This document shows positions 1 through 9,256 of a DNA stretch of 64,000 nucleotides, in pieces (within the stretch, counting starts at the first letter, position 1; every line of letters starts with the position of its first letter). The position numbers were made by a program, and so were the translations under genes. This DNA is from Streptococcus viridans. Lineage in GTDB: Bacteria; Bacillota; Bacilli; Lactobacillales; Streptococcaceae. The notes under the pieces were generated by a model, which saw only the letters and a program-made list of their open reading frames with translations, ran no database searches and had not been told where the DNA came from. Where the stretch lies: NCBI RefSeq assembly GCF_900636365.1, contig NZ_LR134266.1, forward strand, positions 695,501-759,500, written 5' to 3'.

Positions 1-843
1 TTTCGAATCAGTAAAAAATATTCATTGAAAGAAGCTGCAGGAGAAGCTTGCTCGACTTCCCAATTATCCCGTTTTGAATTGGGGGATTCGGATCTGGCTG
101 CTTCGCGCTTCTTTGACATTTTGGACAATATCCATGTGACTGTTGAGAATTTTATGGATAAGGCCAGAAATTTTCAACACCATGAGCATGTGGCCTTGAT
201 GGCTCAGATTATTCCGCTTTACTATTCAAATGATATTGATGGTTTTCAAAGGCTTCAAGGAGAACAACTTGAAAAGGCTAAACGTTCGACCAATCCCTTT
301 TATTTTGAATTGAACTGGATTTTGTTACAAGGGCTGATTTGCCAGAGAGATGCCAGCTACACCATGAAGCAGAGTGATCTGGACAAGGTGGCGGATTATC
401 TCTTTCAAACGGAAGAGTGGACCATGTATGAGTTGATCCTCTTTGGCAATCTTTATAGCTTTTATGATGTGAACTATGTCACTCGGCTTGGTAGAGAAGT
501 GATGGAGCGTGAAGATTTCTACAAGGAAATTGGTCGCCATCGAAAACTAGTCTTGATTCTAGCCCTCAATTGTTACCAGCATTGTTTAGAACACCGTTCT
601 TTTGAAAATGCTAGCTATTTTGAAGCCTACGTAGAAAAGATTATCGGCAAGAGCATCAAACTCTACGAACGCAATATCTTTCATTACCTTAAGGGATTTG
701 CTCTGTATCAGAAGGGCAGAAAAGAAGAAGGGCAGAAGCAAATGCAGGATTCCATGCATATTTTTGATGTGCTAGGACTGCCAGAGCAGGTAGCCTATTA
801 TCAAGAACACTTTGATAAATTTGTAAAAAATGAATGTTCCTAA
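1..843 (+). CDS. Rgg/GadR/MutR-family transcriptional regulator, 5' end outside window
   Basis: The reading frame is open from base 1 (frame 1) to the TAA at 841-843, giving 280 residues; only about 10-15 N-terminal residues seem to be missing. The first 35 residues carry the second half of an XRE-type helix-turn-helix (SLKEAAGEACSTSQLSRFE). The remainder is an all-helical region typical of the Rgg C-terminal peptide-binding domain. Rgg proteins are cytoplasmic regulators that often respond to short secreted peptides and commonly control the adjacent gene, which fits the MFS transporter starting 23 bases downstream. No SHP-like peptide gene is visible nearby, so its ligand is unknown. The track-independent first in-frame start inside the window (TTG at 25) is not the real start. 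Confidence 0.85.
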   Translation, partial: FRISKKYSLKEAAGEACSTSQLSRFELGDSDLAASRFFDILDNIHVTVENFMDKARNFQHHEHVALMAQIIPLYYSNDIDGFQRLQGEQLEKAKRSTNPFYFELNWILLQGLICQRDASYTMKQSDLDKVADYLFQTEEWTMYELILFGNLYSFYDVNYVTRLGREVMEREDFYKEIGRHRKLVLILALNCYQHCLEHRSFENASYFEAYVEKIIGKSIKLYERNIFHYLKGFALYQKGRKEEGQKQMQDSMHIFDVLGLPEQVAYYQEHFDKFVKNECS

Positions 844-866
844 ATAGGAGAGATAAAGGAGATTTT

Positions 867-2045
867 ATGAACCGACATGCGGTCCAATTAATTAGTCGTG
901 GAGCGATTACCAAAATTGGAAATATGCTCTATGATTATGGGAATAGTGTCTGGCTGGCCTCGATGGGGACTATAGGAAAGACGGTATTAGGAATCTATCA
1001 GATTTCTGAGTTAGTGACAGGGATCCTCGTGAATCCTTTTGGAGGGGTGATTTCAGACCGTTTTTCTCGTCGCAAGATTTTGATGACGACCGACTTGGTG
1101 TGTGGTCTCCTGTGTTTGGCGATTTCTTTTATCAGGAACGATCGTTGGATGATTGCGGCCCTGATTGTTGCCAATATTGTTCAGGCCATTGCCTTTGGTT
1201 TTTCTCGACCTGCCAATAAAGCCATTATTACAGAAGTTGTGGAGAAAGAAGAGATTGTAACCTATAATGCGCACTTGGAGCTGGTCTTACAAGTTGTTAG
1301 TGTCAGTTCTCCCGTGTTTTCTTTCCTAGTTCTACAATTTGCCAGTCTCCATGCGACACTCTTACTAGATGCGCTGACCTTTTTCATTGCCTTTGTCCTA
1401 GTGGCATTCCTTCCGAAAGAAGTAGCAAAGGTTCAAGAAAAGAAACAGTTTACGGGGAAAGATATTTTTTCTGATATCAAGGAGGGGTTAGACTATATCT
1501 GGCATCAGAAAGACATTTTCTTTCTCTTGTTGGTGGCTTCCGGCGTTAATTTCTTTTTTGCGGCTTTTGAGTTTTTACTTCCATTTTCCAATCGACTCTA
1601 CGGGGGCAAGGGGGCTTATGCGACCATCTTAACATTGGGAGCTATTGGATCTATTCTAGGAGCACTTGTTGCCAATAAAATTACATCAAGTATGAAAATT
1701 CTCCTGTTTTTACTGATCATGGCAGGTGTAGGAGTATTCATGATGGGCTTGCCTCTTCCGACTTATCTTTCCTTTTCGGGAAATCTGGTCTGTGAATTTT
1801 TTGTGACCATTTTCGACATCCACGTTTTTACTCAAGTGCAAACCAAGGTGGAAGATGATTATCTGGGGAGAGTCTTGAGTACGATTTATACTTTGGCTGT
1901 TCTCTTTATGCCCATCGCCAAGGGTTTGATGACTTGGTTGCCAAGTGTCCGAGTAGATTCCTTTCTCCTGATTGGAGCTGGAGTTATTCTCTTTTCGCTC
2001 TTGGCTCAGCTAGTAGCTAAGCAGCTTCAATCAAAAGAACAGTAA
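867..2045 (+). CDS. MFS transporter, tandem copy A
   Basis: This 392-residue polytopic membrane protein belongs to the major facilitator superfamily, in the group that contains macrolide-efflux-like exporters. It has about twelve hydrophobic segments and the loop motif GGVISDRFSRRK after the second segment, typical of proton-driven exporters. The ATG at 867 is preferred to an in-frame ATG at 834 because AAAGGAG lies at 855-861 and the upstream ATG would overlap rgg. It sits 23 bases after the Rgg gene on the same strand, so co-transcription or Rgg control is likely. The substrate is unknown. It is a close paralogue of the next gene. Confidence 0.85.
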   Translation: MNRHAVQLISRGAITKIGNMLYDYGNSVWLASMGTIGKTVLGIYQISELVTGILVNPFGGVISDRFSRRKILMTTDLVCGLLCLAISFIRNDRWMIAALIVANIVQAIAFGFSRPANKAIITEVVEKEEIVTYNAHLELVLQVVSVSSPVFSFLVLQFASLHATLLLDALTFFIAFVLVAFLPKEVAKVQEKKQFTGKDIFSDIKEGLDYIWHQKDIFFLLLVASGVNFFFAAFEFLLPFSNRLYGGKGAYATILTLGAIGSILGALVANKITSSMKILLFLLIMAGVGVFMMGLPLPTYLSFSGNLVCEFFVTIFDIHVFTQVQTKVEDDYLGRVLSTIYTLAVLFMPIAKGLMTWLPSVRVDSFLLIGAGVILFSLLAQLVAKQLQSKEQ

Positions 2046-2051
2046 GGATCC

Positions 2052-2092
2052 TTTGATAAATTTGTAAAACACTAATTTTCCCAAATAGGGGA
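2052..2092 (+). repeat. Remnant of the rgg 3' end left by tandem duplication
   Basis: The sequence beginning CTTTGATAAATTTGTAAAA repeats, with drift, the last bases of the Rgg gene and its spacer at about 809-851. The first 19 positions are identical and the next 24 are about 70 percent alike. It marks the junction of the duplication that produced the second MFS gene. Confidence 0.7.
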
Positions 2093-2099
2093 CAAAATA

Positions 2100-2154
2100 A
2101 AAACCTCTTTCATGAACTGGTACAATAGTTTCAGAAAATGAAGGAGGTTTTTTT
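2100..2154 (+). promoter_or_regulatory. RBS-sequestering terminator-like hairpin with -10 element in the loop
   Basis: Bases 2100-2113 pair with 2138-2151 over 14 positions (one G-U wobble). A run of seven T follows the stem, giving the form of an intrinsic terminator. The downstream arm contains the Shine-Dalgarno AAGGAGG (2141-2147) of the following MFS gene. The loop holds an extended -10 element (TG at 2118-2119, TACAAT 2121-2126). A transcript begun from this promoter would start downstream of the left arm and could not form the stem, whereas read-through RNA from copy A could. The regulatory reading is inference. Confidence 0.55.
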
Positions 2155-2155
2155 G

Positions 2156-3343
2156 ATGAATCGACATGCAGTCCAATTAATTGCTCGTGGGGCGATCAAT
2201 AGAATGGGAAATATGCTCTATGATTATGGGAACAGTGTCTGGCTAGCCTCGATGGGGACTATAGGAAAGACAGTGTTGGGGATTTATCAAATTTCTGAAC
2301 TTGTCACCTCCATTCTAGTCAATCCATTTGGAGGCGTGATCTCAGACCGTTTTTCCCGTCGCAAGATTTTGATGACGACCGATCTGGTGTGTGGACTCCT
2401 ATGTTTGGCGATTTCTTTTATCAGGAATGATCGTTGGATGATTGCAGCCCTGATTGTTGCCAATATTGTCCAGGCCATTGCCTTCGCTTTTTCTAGAACT
2501 GCCAATAAAGCTATTATCACAGAAGTTGTAGAGAAGGATGAGATTGTGACTTATAATGCCCGCTTGGAGTTGACTTTACAAGTGGTTGGTGTTAGTTCTC
2601 CTGTGTTCTCTTTCCTTGTTTTACAATTTGCCAGTCTCCATGCGACCCTCTTACTGGATGCGCTGACCTTTTTCATGGCTTTTGTCCTTGTGGCTTTGCT
2701 TCCGAAAGAAGAAGCCAAGGTTCAGGAAAAGAAACAGTTTACGGGAAAAGATATTTTTTCGGATATGAAAGATGGACTAGACTATATCTGGCATCAGAAA
2801 GAGATTTTCTTCCTCCTCTTGGTGGCTTCCAGTGTCAATTTCTTTTTTGCGGCTTTTGAGTTTTTGCTTCCTTTTTCGAATCGCCTTTACGGGGTCAAAG
2901 GAGCCTATGCGACCATCTTAACATTGGGGGCTATCGGCTCCATCATCGGAGCTTTGATCGCCAATAAATTTAAATCAAGCATGGAGATGCTTCTCTTCTT
3001 ATTGATCTTAACAGGAGTAGGAGTCTTCATGATGGGCTTGCCTCTTCCGCCTCTTCTTTCCTTTTCTGGAAATTTAGTCTGTGAACTCTTTATGACAATT
3101 TTCAATATTCATTTTTTTACTCAGGTTCAAACCAAGGTGGAGGGAGACTATCTGGGCAGGGTCTTAAGCACCATTTTTACCCTAGCTATTCTCTTTATGC
3201 CGGTGGCTAAAGGTTTGATGACCTGGTTACCAAGCGTCCGAGTAGAATCCTTTCTCCTGATAGGAGCTGGCGTCATCCTCTTTTCACTCCTAGCACAAGT
3301 AGTCGCCAAGCAACTGCAATCAAATGAAGGTAAATCAGCATGA
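2156..3343 (+). CDS. MFS transporter, tandem copy B
   Basis: This 395-residue major facilitator exporter is very similar to copy A along its whole length, including the GGVISDRFSRRK loop. Differences are scattered conservative changes (for example SILVNPF against GILVNPF), so both copies look functional. The start at 2156 is chosen over the in-frame ATG at 2138 because AAGGAGG at 2141-2147 is correctly spaced from 2156 and the first ATG precedes it. The gap between the copies retains a decayed stretch homologous to the end of rgg, so the pair arose by tandem duplication. Substrate unknown. Confidence 0.85.
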   Translation: MNRHAVQLIARGAINRMGNMLYDYGNSVWLASMGTIGKTVLGIYQISELVTSILVNPFGGVISDRFSRRKILMTTDLVCGLLCLAISFIRNDRWMIAALIVANIVQAIAFAFSRTANKAIITEVVEKDEIVTYNARLELTLQVVGVSSPVFSFLVLQFASLHATLLLDALTFFMAFVLVALLPKEEAKVQEKKQFTGKDIFSDMKDGLDYIWHQKEIFFLLLVASSVNFFFAAFEFLLPFSNRLYGVKGAYATILTLGAIGSIIGALIANKFKSSMEMLLFLLILTGVGVFMMGLPLPPLLSFSGNLVCELFMTIFNIHFFTQVQTKVEGDYLGRVLSTIFTLAILFMPVAKGLMTWLPSVRVESFLLIGAGVILFSLLAQVVAKQLQSNEGKSA

Positions 3344-3386
3344 AAAAGCATCGATTGATTTCAGATTAAAGACAAAGTTATATTAG

Positions 3387-3522
3387 AAACTTTCCTTAGG
3401 TGAGTACGGACGTCAGCGAACTTCGAAGAAGTTCCATGACTTAGTTTTGGACCTAAGGTTCCAAAACTCCCGAGTGCCTGAAACAATTGTGTTTCAGGCA
3501 CTTTTCTCACAGCGGAAAGTTT
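3387..3522. repeat. Structured dispersed repeat, copy 1 (136 bp)
   Basis: The element has imperfect terminal inverted repeats (AAACTTTCCTTAGGTGAG at the left; complement of AAACTTTCCGCTGTGAG at the right) and three internal hairpins: GAACTTC/GAAGTTC, GTTTTGGA/TCCAAAAC and GTGCCTGAAACA/TGTTTCAGGCAC. Related copies lie at 35779-35915 and 60143-60278. Similarity to the 60 kb copy continues outward on the left to about 3361. No coding potential is seen. It resembles a miniature inverted-repeat element. With its flanks it fills most of the gap between copy B of the MFS gene and lapA. Confidence 0.75.
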
Positions 3523-3616
3523 AAGTATAACTTTTAGTAAGCCAAATTGAGTATCTACTTATATTTTTTTTAGCATCACCTTGGTTGTTTTATGAAAAAC
3601 AGTTTGTCTACATCAA

Positions 3617-3638
3617 AAAAGCACCTATCGGTGCTTTT
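3617..3638 (-). terminator. Intrinsic terminator of the murT-gatD-lapA unit
   Basis: The perfect stem AAAAGCACC/GGTGCTTTT with a 4-base loop and a T-run on the minus strand lies next to the lapA stop codon. Confidence 0.8.
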
Positions 3639-3927
3639 AGTTTTCGATTTGTTTGATTTTTTCTTCTTTTTCACCGGACATCTTTTGTCCTAGTTGTTTT
3701 TTCGCGGCTTTTAACTCATGTTTTAATGAGAAATTTTTAGGAAGGCTGACTAAGAAAGTCACCAACGAACCGAGAAGGACACAGACCAGAATCAAAATGA
3801 TGAGCGGGAGTTTAAATTGGACCAGCAAAAAGTTCACAGTCACCGTTTGCATATTGGCCAAGGAAATAATCGCAATGAGCAGTACAGAAATCAGTAGTGC
3901 AACATATTGTAGTTTTCGTTTATTCAT
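3637..3927 (-). CDS. LapA-domain (DUF1049) membrane protein
   Basis: This 96-residue protein has two hydrophobic segments (about residues 8-27 and 36-60) joined by a short loop, followed by a charged, Lys/Glu-rich cytoplasmic tail. This is the lipopolysaccharide assembly protein A (DUF1049) layout. In streptococci the domain occurs without lipopolysaccharide and its role is unclear. It follows gatD by 9 bases on the same strand and is probably the last gene of the murT-gatD transcript. That links it to the envelope by context only. Confidence 0.75.
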   Translation of the reverse strand: MNKRKLQYVALLISVLLIAIISLANMQTVTVNFLLVQFKLPLIILILVCVLLGSLVTFLVSLPKNFSLKHELKAAKKQLGQKMSGEKEEKIKQIEN

Positions 3928-3936
3928 TTTGTCTCC

Positions 3937-4725
3937 CTATTCTTCTAATTCAGCCTTACTTTTCACATCAGCGTATTCTTCCGCTTTTTCTAGACTTAAA
4001 ATATCATCATAAGTCGCTAAGACGATATCTTGTCCATATTTATTCTTTAGAGCTGTTGTCACCAAGCGATAGGCCAAATTGGCATTTCGGGACAAGATAG
4101 GACCGTGGAAGTAGCTGCCAAAGACGTTCTTGTAATGAACCCCTTCGCAACCATCTTCTTTGTTGTTCCCATTTCCATAGACGACCTTGCCCAGTGGTTT
4201 TTCGTCCTTCGCCAAGAAGGTCCGACCTTGGTGGTTTTCAAAACCATAATAGGTCTCGTTGAACTCTTCATTATGGATTTTGATGTCGCCAATGTAGCGA
4301 TTGTTTTCTTGGTTAAGGGTATAGTGTCCCATAATACCAAGTCCCTCAATGCGCTTGCCAGAAGCCTCAATGTAGTACTGGCCTAGAAGTTGAAAGCCAC
4401 CACAGATAGCCAGGACCACCCCATCGTCATGAATGAAGCGTTCGATGTCTTCTTTTTTATCTGGTAGATCCTCGGATACAATAGTCTGTTCGTAGTCTTG
4501 GCCTCCACCGAAAAAGGCGATATCGTAGGTGTCTGGATCAAAGCGGTCTTTGAGCGAAACGATGTCCACCGTTACGCGAGCACCGAGCTTTTCCGCAACG
4601 TACTTGAGCATGAGGATATTGCCATTATCCCCATAAGTATTCATCAGATTCCCATAAAGATGGGCAATTCTCAATTCGTATTGGTAGTTTTCCTGATCAG
4701 GGGATTGTAGTGAAGTATACGTCAT
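3937..4725 (-). CDS. gatD: Lipid II isoglutaminyl synthase, glutaminase subunit GatD
   Basis: GatD releases ammonia from glutamine for MurT, and together they amidate the D-Glu of lipid II. This modification supports peptidoglycan cross-linking in streptococci. The 262-residue protein has a class I glutamine amidotransferase fold with nucleophile Cys108 in the motif AICGGFQ and His207 in SYFHGP. The gene starts on the ATG that shares one base with the murT stop (TAATG, 4723-4727), so the two are translationally coupled. Length and motifs are normal for the family. Confidence 0.95.
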   Translation of the reverse strand: MTYTSLQSPDQENYQYELRIAHLYGNLMNTYGDNGNILMLKYVAEKLGARVTVDIVSLKDRFDPDTYDIAFFGGGQDYEQTIVSEDLPDKKEDIERFIHDDGVVLAICGGFQLLGQYYIEASGKRIEGLGIMGHYTLNQENNRYIGDIKIHNEEFNETYYGFENHQGRTFLAKDEKPLGKVVYGNGNNKEDGCEGVHYKNVFGSYFHGPILSRNANLAYRLVTTALKNKYGQDIVLATYDDILSLEKAEEYADVKSKAELEE

Positions 4726-6065
4726 TAATTCATCTCCTTTTCAATCAGGTGTTCTTGAGCTAGCAATTCACGGAATTCTAGCATGGCTGTATAGGTGGCT
4801 AAAATATAGGCGTGAGGAGTAGTCTGTTCTTTTATCTGGGTAAAGACATCCTCTAATTTTGCATTTTCAGTAATCTGGTCAGCCGGATAGCCAGTGACCC
4901 GAAGTCGCCGAGCAATTTCTGAGTGTCGCACTCCACCAGCATTGATTTCTGGAATGTCCATCTGGGTGATTTGCTCAAAGTCGGCATCCCAAATCCAGCT
5001 GGTATCAATCCCATCTGCGTAGTTGGCGTTGAGAAGAACAGACAAGCTGAAGGGATACGGCGCTAGTTTGATCATTTCAATAGCCTGAGTAGCTCCAACC
5101 GGATTTTTGATAAGGACTAAGGTACATTCTTTATCCCCAATCTTAAAGGTTTCCTGACGACCAAAGACAGCCTTACTCTTATCGAAACCACGCTTAATGA
5201 CGTCTGGGCTGACATCAAAATAATGGGCCACGGCAACCGCAGCGAGGGCGTTGTAAATATTATAGAGGCCCCCGATATTGATGTGGTAGTTTGTCCCGTT
5301 GATTTTAAAGTGAGAAGAAGTATTGGTCAACTCGGTCAATTCATTAACTGCCACTGTCAATGGAGGACGATGGAAGCCACAGCTTTCACAAATGTAATCT
5401 CCTAGATTGGCATAGGTGTTTAATTGGTAAGTTAAAATACCGTGACACTCTGGACAAACGATTCCTTCCGTATTGTAATGAGCTAGTTGCGGAGCAGTTT
5501 TTTCCGTGTCAAAGCCAAAATATTGAACGGGATTTGGTAGGGGAAGGGTATGGAAAAGAGGACTATCCCCATTCATCAGAACAGTCGCCTGTGGCGCTTT
5601 TTTAATCCCATCTAAGATCATCCGATAAGTCGTGTAGATTTCTCCGTAGCGGTCCATTTGATCCCGGAAAATATTGGTGATTACAAACAAGGTCGGAGTG
5701 ATATAGTCACAAATTCGAGCCAGGCTGGCTTCATCGATTTCAAGAACTGCAATTGGACGACCAGAAGAACCTTTTGCGTTCAAGAAAGTAGTCGTAATCC
5801 CTGAAATCATATTGGCACCACTAGGATTGGTCACGATAGGTCCGAAAGCCTCCTGAAGAATGCCAACAGTGAGAGCTGTTGTTAGTGTTTTCCCATTCGT
5901 ACCAGTGATAACCACAATTTCGTAGTTCTGGGCCAGGTATTGTAAAATGTCTTTATCAATTTGGAGGGCGATTTTTCCAGGAAGGGTAGAGCCACGACCA
6001 AGCAAACGCAAGAGGTGACTACTCGTTTTTCCGGCAATAAGCCCTATACTAGTCTTAATCTTCAT
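4725..6065 (-). CDS. murT: Lipid II isoglutaminyl synthase, Mur-ligase-like subunit MurT
   Basis: MurT is the ATP-dependent synthetase that uses GatD-derived ammonia to amidate lipid II stem peptides at the cytoplasmic membrane. The 446-residue protein has the Mur ligase P-loop GTNGKT (residues 55-60). It also has the inserted Cys4 zinc ribbon characteristic of MurT (Cys204, Cys207, Cys226, Cys229) and a C-terminal DUF1727 domain. It opens the minus-strand unit murT-gatD-lapA, divergent from cdaA. The ATG at 6065 lacks a Shine-Dalgarno and lies 7 bases after a TAAAAT -10 element, so the message may be leaderless. Confidence 0.95.
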   Translation of the reverse strand: MKIKTSIGLIAGKTSSHLLRLLGRGSTLPGKIALQIDKDILQYLAQNYEIVVITGTNGKTLTTALTVGILQEAFGPIVTNPSGANMISGITTTFLNAKGSSGRPIAVLEIDEASLARICDYITPTLFVITNIFRDQMDRYGEIYTTYRMILDGIKKAPQATVLMNGDSPLFHTLPLPNPVQYFGFDTEKTAPQLAHYNTEGIVCPECHGILTYQLNTYANLGDYICESCGFHRPPLTVAVNELTELTNTSSHFKINGTNYHINIGGLYNIYNALAAVAVAHYFDVSPDVIKRGFDKSKAVFGRQETFKIGDKECTLVLIKNPVGATQAIEMIKLAPYPFSLSVLLNANYADGIDTSWIWDADFEQITQMDIPEINAGGVRHSEIARRLRVTGYPADQITENAKLEDVFTQIKEQTTPHAYILATYTAMLEFRELLAQEHLIEKEMN

Positions 6066-6072
6066 AATTCAT

Positions 6073-6081
6073 ATTTTATCA
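6073..6081 (-). promoter_or_regulatory. Extended -10 element for murT
   Basis: On the minus strand TGATAAAAT (TGn plus TAAAAT) ends 7 bases before the murT start codon. The predicted transcript would begin at or within two bases of the ATG. No good -35 hexamer is visible. Confidence 0.4.
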
Positions 6082-6120
6082 CAAAAACCAACAGAAGGTT
6101 ACAGAAAAATCTGTTGAAAC

Positions 6121-6129
6121 ATGATATAA
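6121..6129 (+). promoter_or_regulatory. Extended -10 element upstream of cdaA
   Basis: An extended -10 (TGATATAAT) lies about 115 bases upstream of the cdaA start. The transcript would carry a leader of roughly 110 nt, in which no known riboswitch was recognised. Confidence 0.4.
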
Positions 6130-6245
6130 TGATGTAGAGTAGTTTGAACGCGCTATCCATTTGCTAGAAGCCCTGTGTTTCCAGTAATCATCCACAGTTG
6201 TTAGCTGCGTGAAAAGCCTAGAAGAGAAGTGGTAGGTATGAGATT

Positions 6246-7094
6246 GTGAACATCCAACAATTGTCAAATCCCCAGTATTGGGCCAGTTTATTTCCCACTC
6301 CATGGAGTGTGGTTGTCAACCTGATTGACATTGCCCTAGTAGCTTGGTTATTGTATTATTTTATAAAAGCCATTGTCGGCACTAAAATTATGATTTTAGT
6401 CCGTGGTGTCTTGACCTTTTTCTTATTTGAGTTAGTTGCCAATATGATTGGTCTGACGACCATTTCTTGGTTGATCAACCAAATCATCACATACGGGGTC
6501 ATTGCTGCGGTAGTGATTTTCTCTCCGGAAATTCGGACGGGATTAGAACGATTAGGTCGAGCAACTGAATTTTTCTCAACCAACCAGATTAGTACAGAAG
6601 AAAAATTGGTTCAATCCTATGTAAAAGCCGTTGCTTATATGAGTCCTCGAAAGATTGGTGCCTTGGTTGCTATTCAAGGGAGTAGAACCCTTCAAGAATA
6701 TATTTCTACGGGTATTCCCCTCGATGCAGATGTTTCGGGTGAACTTCTGATTAATATTTTTATTCCCAACACCCCGCTTCACGATGGGGCAGTGATTGTC
6801 ACCAATGATAAAATTGCTGTATCTTGTGCTTATCTCCCCTTAACAGAAAGCACGGGAATTTCAAAAGAGTTCGGTACGCGACACCGGGCTGCAATCGGCT
6901 TGTCTGAGGTAAGTGATGCCTTCACCTTTGTTGTTTCGGAAGAAACGGGTGGTATCTCCATTGCGAGAAATGGGAGCTTTAGATACGACCTCAGTATCGA
7001 AGAATTCGAACAAGAATTGCGTTCCTTCATTATTCCAGAAGATCAAGGAAAAAAAGATTTGAAATCAAGAATTTTTGGAGGACGTATCAAATGA
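6246..7094 (+). CDS. cdaA: Diadenylate cyclase CdaA
   Basis: CdaA condenses two ATP into cyclic di-AMP, the second messenger for osmotic and cell-wall homeostasis. The 282-residue protein begins with three membrane helices (within residues 20-95). A cytoplasmic DAC domain follows, with the catalytic DGA (180-182) and RHR (212-214) motifs. The GTG at 6246 gives the standard N-terminus; the nearby ATG at 6239 reaches a stop after three codons. It overlaps cdaR by 4 bases (ATGA), and cdaA-cdaR-glmM is the conserved Firmicutes operon that ties c-di-AMP to peptidoglycan precursor supply. Confidence 0.95.
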   Translation: MNIQQLSNPQYWASLFPTPWSVVVNLIDIALVAWLLYYFIKAIVGTKIMILVRGVLTFFLFELVANMIGLTTISWLINQIITYGVIAAVVIFSPEIRTGLERLGRATEFFSTNQISTEEKLVQSYVKAVAYMSPRKIGALVAIQGSRTLQEYISTGIPLDADVSGELLINIFIPNTPLHDGAVIVTNDKIAVSCAYLPLTESTGISKEFGTRHRAAIGLSEVSDAFTFVVSEETGGISIARNGSFRYDLSIEEFEQELRSFIIPEDQGKKDLKSRIFGGRIK

Positions 7095-7831
7095 TTCCAA
7101 AAAGAAAAATTGTCTATATTGTGACATCAGTCTTTTTCTCAAGTCTCTTATTCATCATTGCCACCTCTGTTAATTTCCAGAATAACAGTAGTGCGCGTCA
7201 AGTGAGCTCTGAAACTTACACGAACACCTTAACCAATATTCCGATTGATGTAAAATATAACGATAGTAAATATTTTGTTAGCGGGATTAGTTCAGAAGTA
7301 ACAGTTTTTCTGAAGGGATCTAACCGTGTCGCCTTAGCATCAGAAATGCAGGCTAGTACTCGTAAATTTAAAGTGGTAGCTGATCTGAGCAATCTGAAAG
7401 AGGGCCAGCATGAAATCACCTTAAAGGTCGAAGACCTGCCTTCAGGATTGACTGCAACCATCGAACCTCAGAAAGTTACTGCAAAAATTGGTAAGAAAAA
7501 AACGAAAAAGTTTGATGTTTCCGTCACGGTACCAGACAAACAAATTGCCCCAGGGTGGAGTCTCTCACATGTTACTTTTTCTGAGGATAAGGTCTCTGTA
7601 ACCAGCGACCAGGACACTTTAGCCAAAGTTGATCATGTAGAAGCCATCTTCCCTGAAGGAGATCTTTTAAACAATACCTATACGGCAACCGTCTCCTTAA
7701 AGGCGGTAGATAGCGAGGGGAATGATTTACCTGTCATTATCTCTCCATCAGAGCTATACATGAAGATTGAGTTGAAACAGACAAGTTCTAGCTCTTCTTC
7801 ATCCAGTTCCTCATCAAATAATAGCAATTAA
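7091..7831 (+). CDS. cdaR: CdaA regulatory protein CdaR (YbbR domains)
   Basis: CdaR is a membrane-anchored protein that binds CdaA and modulates its activity. The 246-residue sequence has one N-terminal membrane helix (about residues 7-26) and at least two extracellular YbbR repeats. It ends in a serine-rich tail of about 15 residues. The start overlaps cdaA by 4 bases, and glmM follows 27 bases later. The poly-Ser tail is encoded by mixed TCT/TCC/TCA/AGC codons, so it is not a simple codon-slippage tract. Confidence 0.9.
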   Translation: MIPKRKIVYIVTSVFFSSLLFIIATSVNFQNNSSARQVSSETYTNTLTNIPIDVKYNDSKYFVSGISSEVTVFLKGSNRVALASEMQASTRKFKVVADLSNLKEGQHEITLKVEDLPSGLTATIEPQKVTAKIGKKKTKKFDVSVTVPDKQIAPGWSLSHVTFSEDKVSVTSDQDTLAKVDHVEAIFPEGDLLNNTYTATVSLKAVDSEGNDLPVIISPSELYMKIELKQTSSSSSSSSSSSNNSN

Positions 7832-7858
7832 TAAAGAATCATCGAAAGGATTATCATA

Positions 7859-9214
7859 ATGGGTAAATATTTTGGAACGGACGGAGTCCGTGGAGAAGCA
7901 AACGTCGAATTGACGCCAGAGTTGGCCTTTAAGCTCGGTCGATACGGAGGGTATGTCCTCAGTCAACATGAGCAAGAAACTCCACTTGTTTTCGTAGGAC
8001 GAGATACCCGTATTTCTGGTGAAATGTTAGAAAGTGCTCTCGTAGCAGGTCTCCTATCTGTAGGGATTAAAGTTTATAAATTGGGTGTAATTGCAACACC
8101 AGGTGTAGCTTATTTGGTTCGTTCTGAAGGTGCAAGTGCTGGGGTCATGATTTCTGCCAGTCATAATCCAGCCCTAGACAATGGGATTAAATTCTTTGGG
8201 AATGACGGCTATAAATTAGACGATGACCGTGAACTAGAGATTGAAGCCTTATTGGATGCGGAGACTGATACTCTTCCTCGTCCTAGTGCAGAAGGTCTTG
8301 GAACAGTGATGGACTATCCTGAAGGACTTCGTAAGTATCAAGAATACTTAGTTTCAACTGGGACCCAGCTTGAAGGAATGCACGTGGCTTTGGATGCTGC
8401 GAATGGTTCCGCATCTACAAGTGCCCGCCAAGTATTTGCTGACTTAGGAGCACGCTTGACAGTTATTGGAGAAAGCCCAAATGGTCTCAATATCAATGAC
8501 CAAGTAGGCTCTACCCATCCTGAGGCTTTGCAAGAGGCTGTCCGAGAATCTGGTGCGGCTATTGGTTTGGCTTTTGATGGTGATAGTGACCGTTTGATTG
8601 CAGTTGACGAAAATGGAGACCTAGTTGATGGTGATAAAATCATGTACATCATTGGGACCTACCTTTCTGAGAAGGGCCTCTTAAAAGATAACACTATCGT
8701 AACGACCGTCATGTCTAATTTAGGCTTCCATAAGGCTTTGGATGCCAAGGGCATTAACAAGGTTGTGACTGCTGTCGGAGACCGCTATGTGGTCGAAGAG
8801 ATGCGGAAGTCTGGTTACAATCTAGGTGGTGAACAGTCTGGTCACGTGATTGTCATGGACTACAATACTACTGGGGATGGTCAGATGAGTGCCGTTCAAT
8901 TGACCAAGATTATGCAAGAAACTGGTCGTACTTTATCAGATCTTGCATCAGAAGTTACCATCTATCCTCAAAAATTGGTCAATATCCGTGTTGAAAACAG
9001 CATGAAAGATAAGGCTATGGAAGTTCCTGCCATTCGCGCGATTATTGAAAAAATGGAAGCTGAAATGGCTGGGAATGGTCGTATCTTAGTGCGTCCAAGT
9101 GGTACCGAACCTCTTCTTCGTGTCATGGCAGAAGCTCCGACTGATGAAGAAGTGGATTACTATGTGGATACCATTGCTGCTGTAGTCAAAGATGAAATTG
9201 GTCTTGAAGATTAA
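7859..9214 (+). CDS. glmM: Phosphoglucosamine mutase GlmM
   Basis: GlmM converts glucosamine-6-phosphate to glucosamine-1-phosphate for UDP-GlcNAc synthesis and is a known interactor of CdaA. The 451-residue protein has the family normal length. It carries the phosphoserine loop ISASHNP (Ser101), the metal-binding loop DGDSDR (240-245), the sugar-binding GGEQSGH and the phosphate-binding RPSGTEP near the C-terminus. A purine-rich Shine-Dalgarno (GAAAGGA) precedes the ATG. It is the third gene of the cdaA-cdaR-glmM operon. Confidence 0.97.
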   Translation: MGKYFGTDGVRGEANVELTPELAFKLGRYGGYVLSQHEQETPLVFVGRDTRISGEMLESALVAGLLSVGIKVYKLGVIATPGVAYLVRSEGASAGVMISASHNPALDNGIKFFGNDGYKLDDDRELEIEALLDAETDTLPRPSAEGLGTVMDYPEGLRKYQEYLVSTGTQLEGMHVALDAANGSASTSARQVFADLGARLTVIGESPNGLNINDQVGSTHPEALQEAVRESGAAIGLAFDGDSDRLIAVDENGDLVDGDKIMYIIGTYLSEKGLLKDNTIVTTVMSNLGFHKALDAKGINKVVTAVGDRYVVEEMRKSGYNLGGEQSGHVIVMDYNTTGDGQMSAVQLTKIMQETGRTLSDLASEVTIYPQKLVNIRVENSMKDKAMEVPAIRAIIEKMEAEMAGNGRILVRPSGTEPLLRVMAEAPTDEEVDYYVDTIAAVVKDEIGLED

Positions 9215-9256
9215 ATAAAGAAGTAAACTCTCCAAGCGAGAGTTGAGGAGGTCAAT

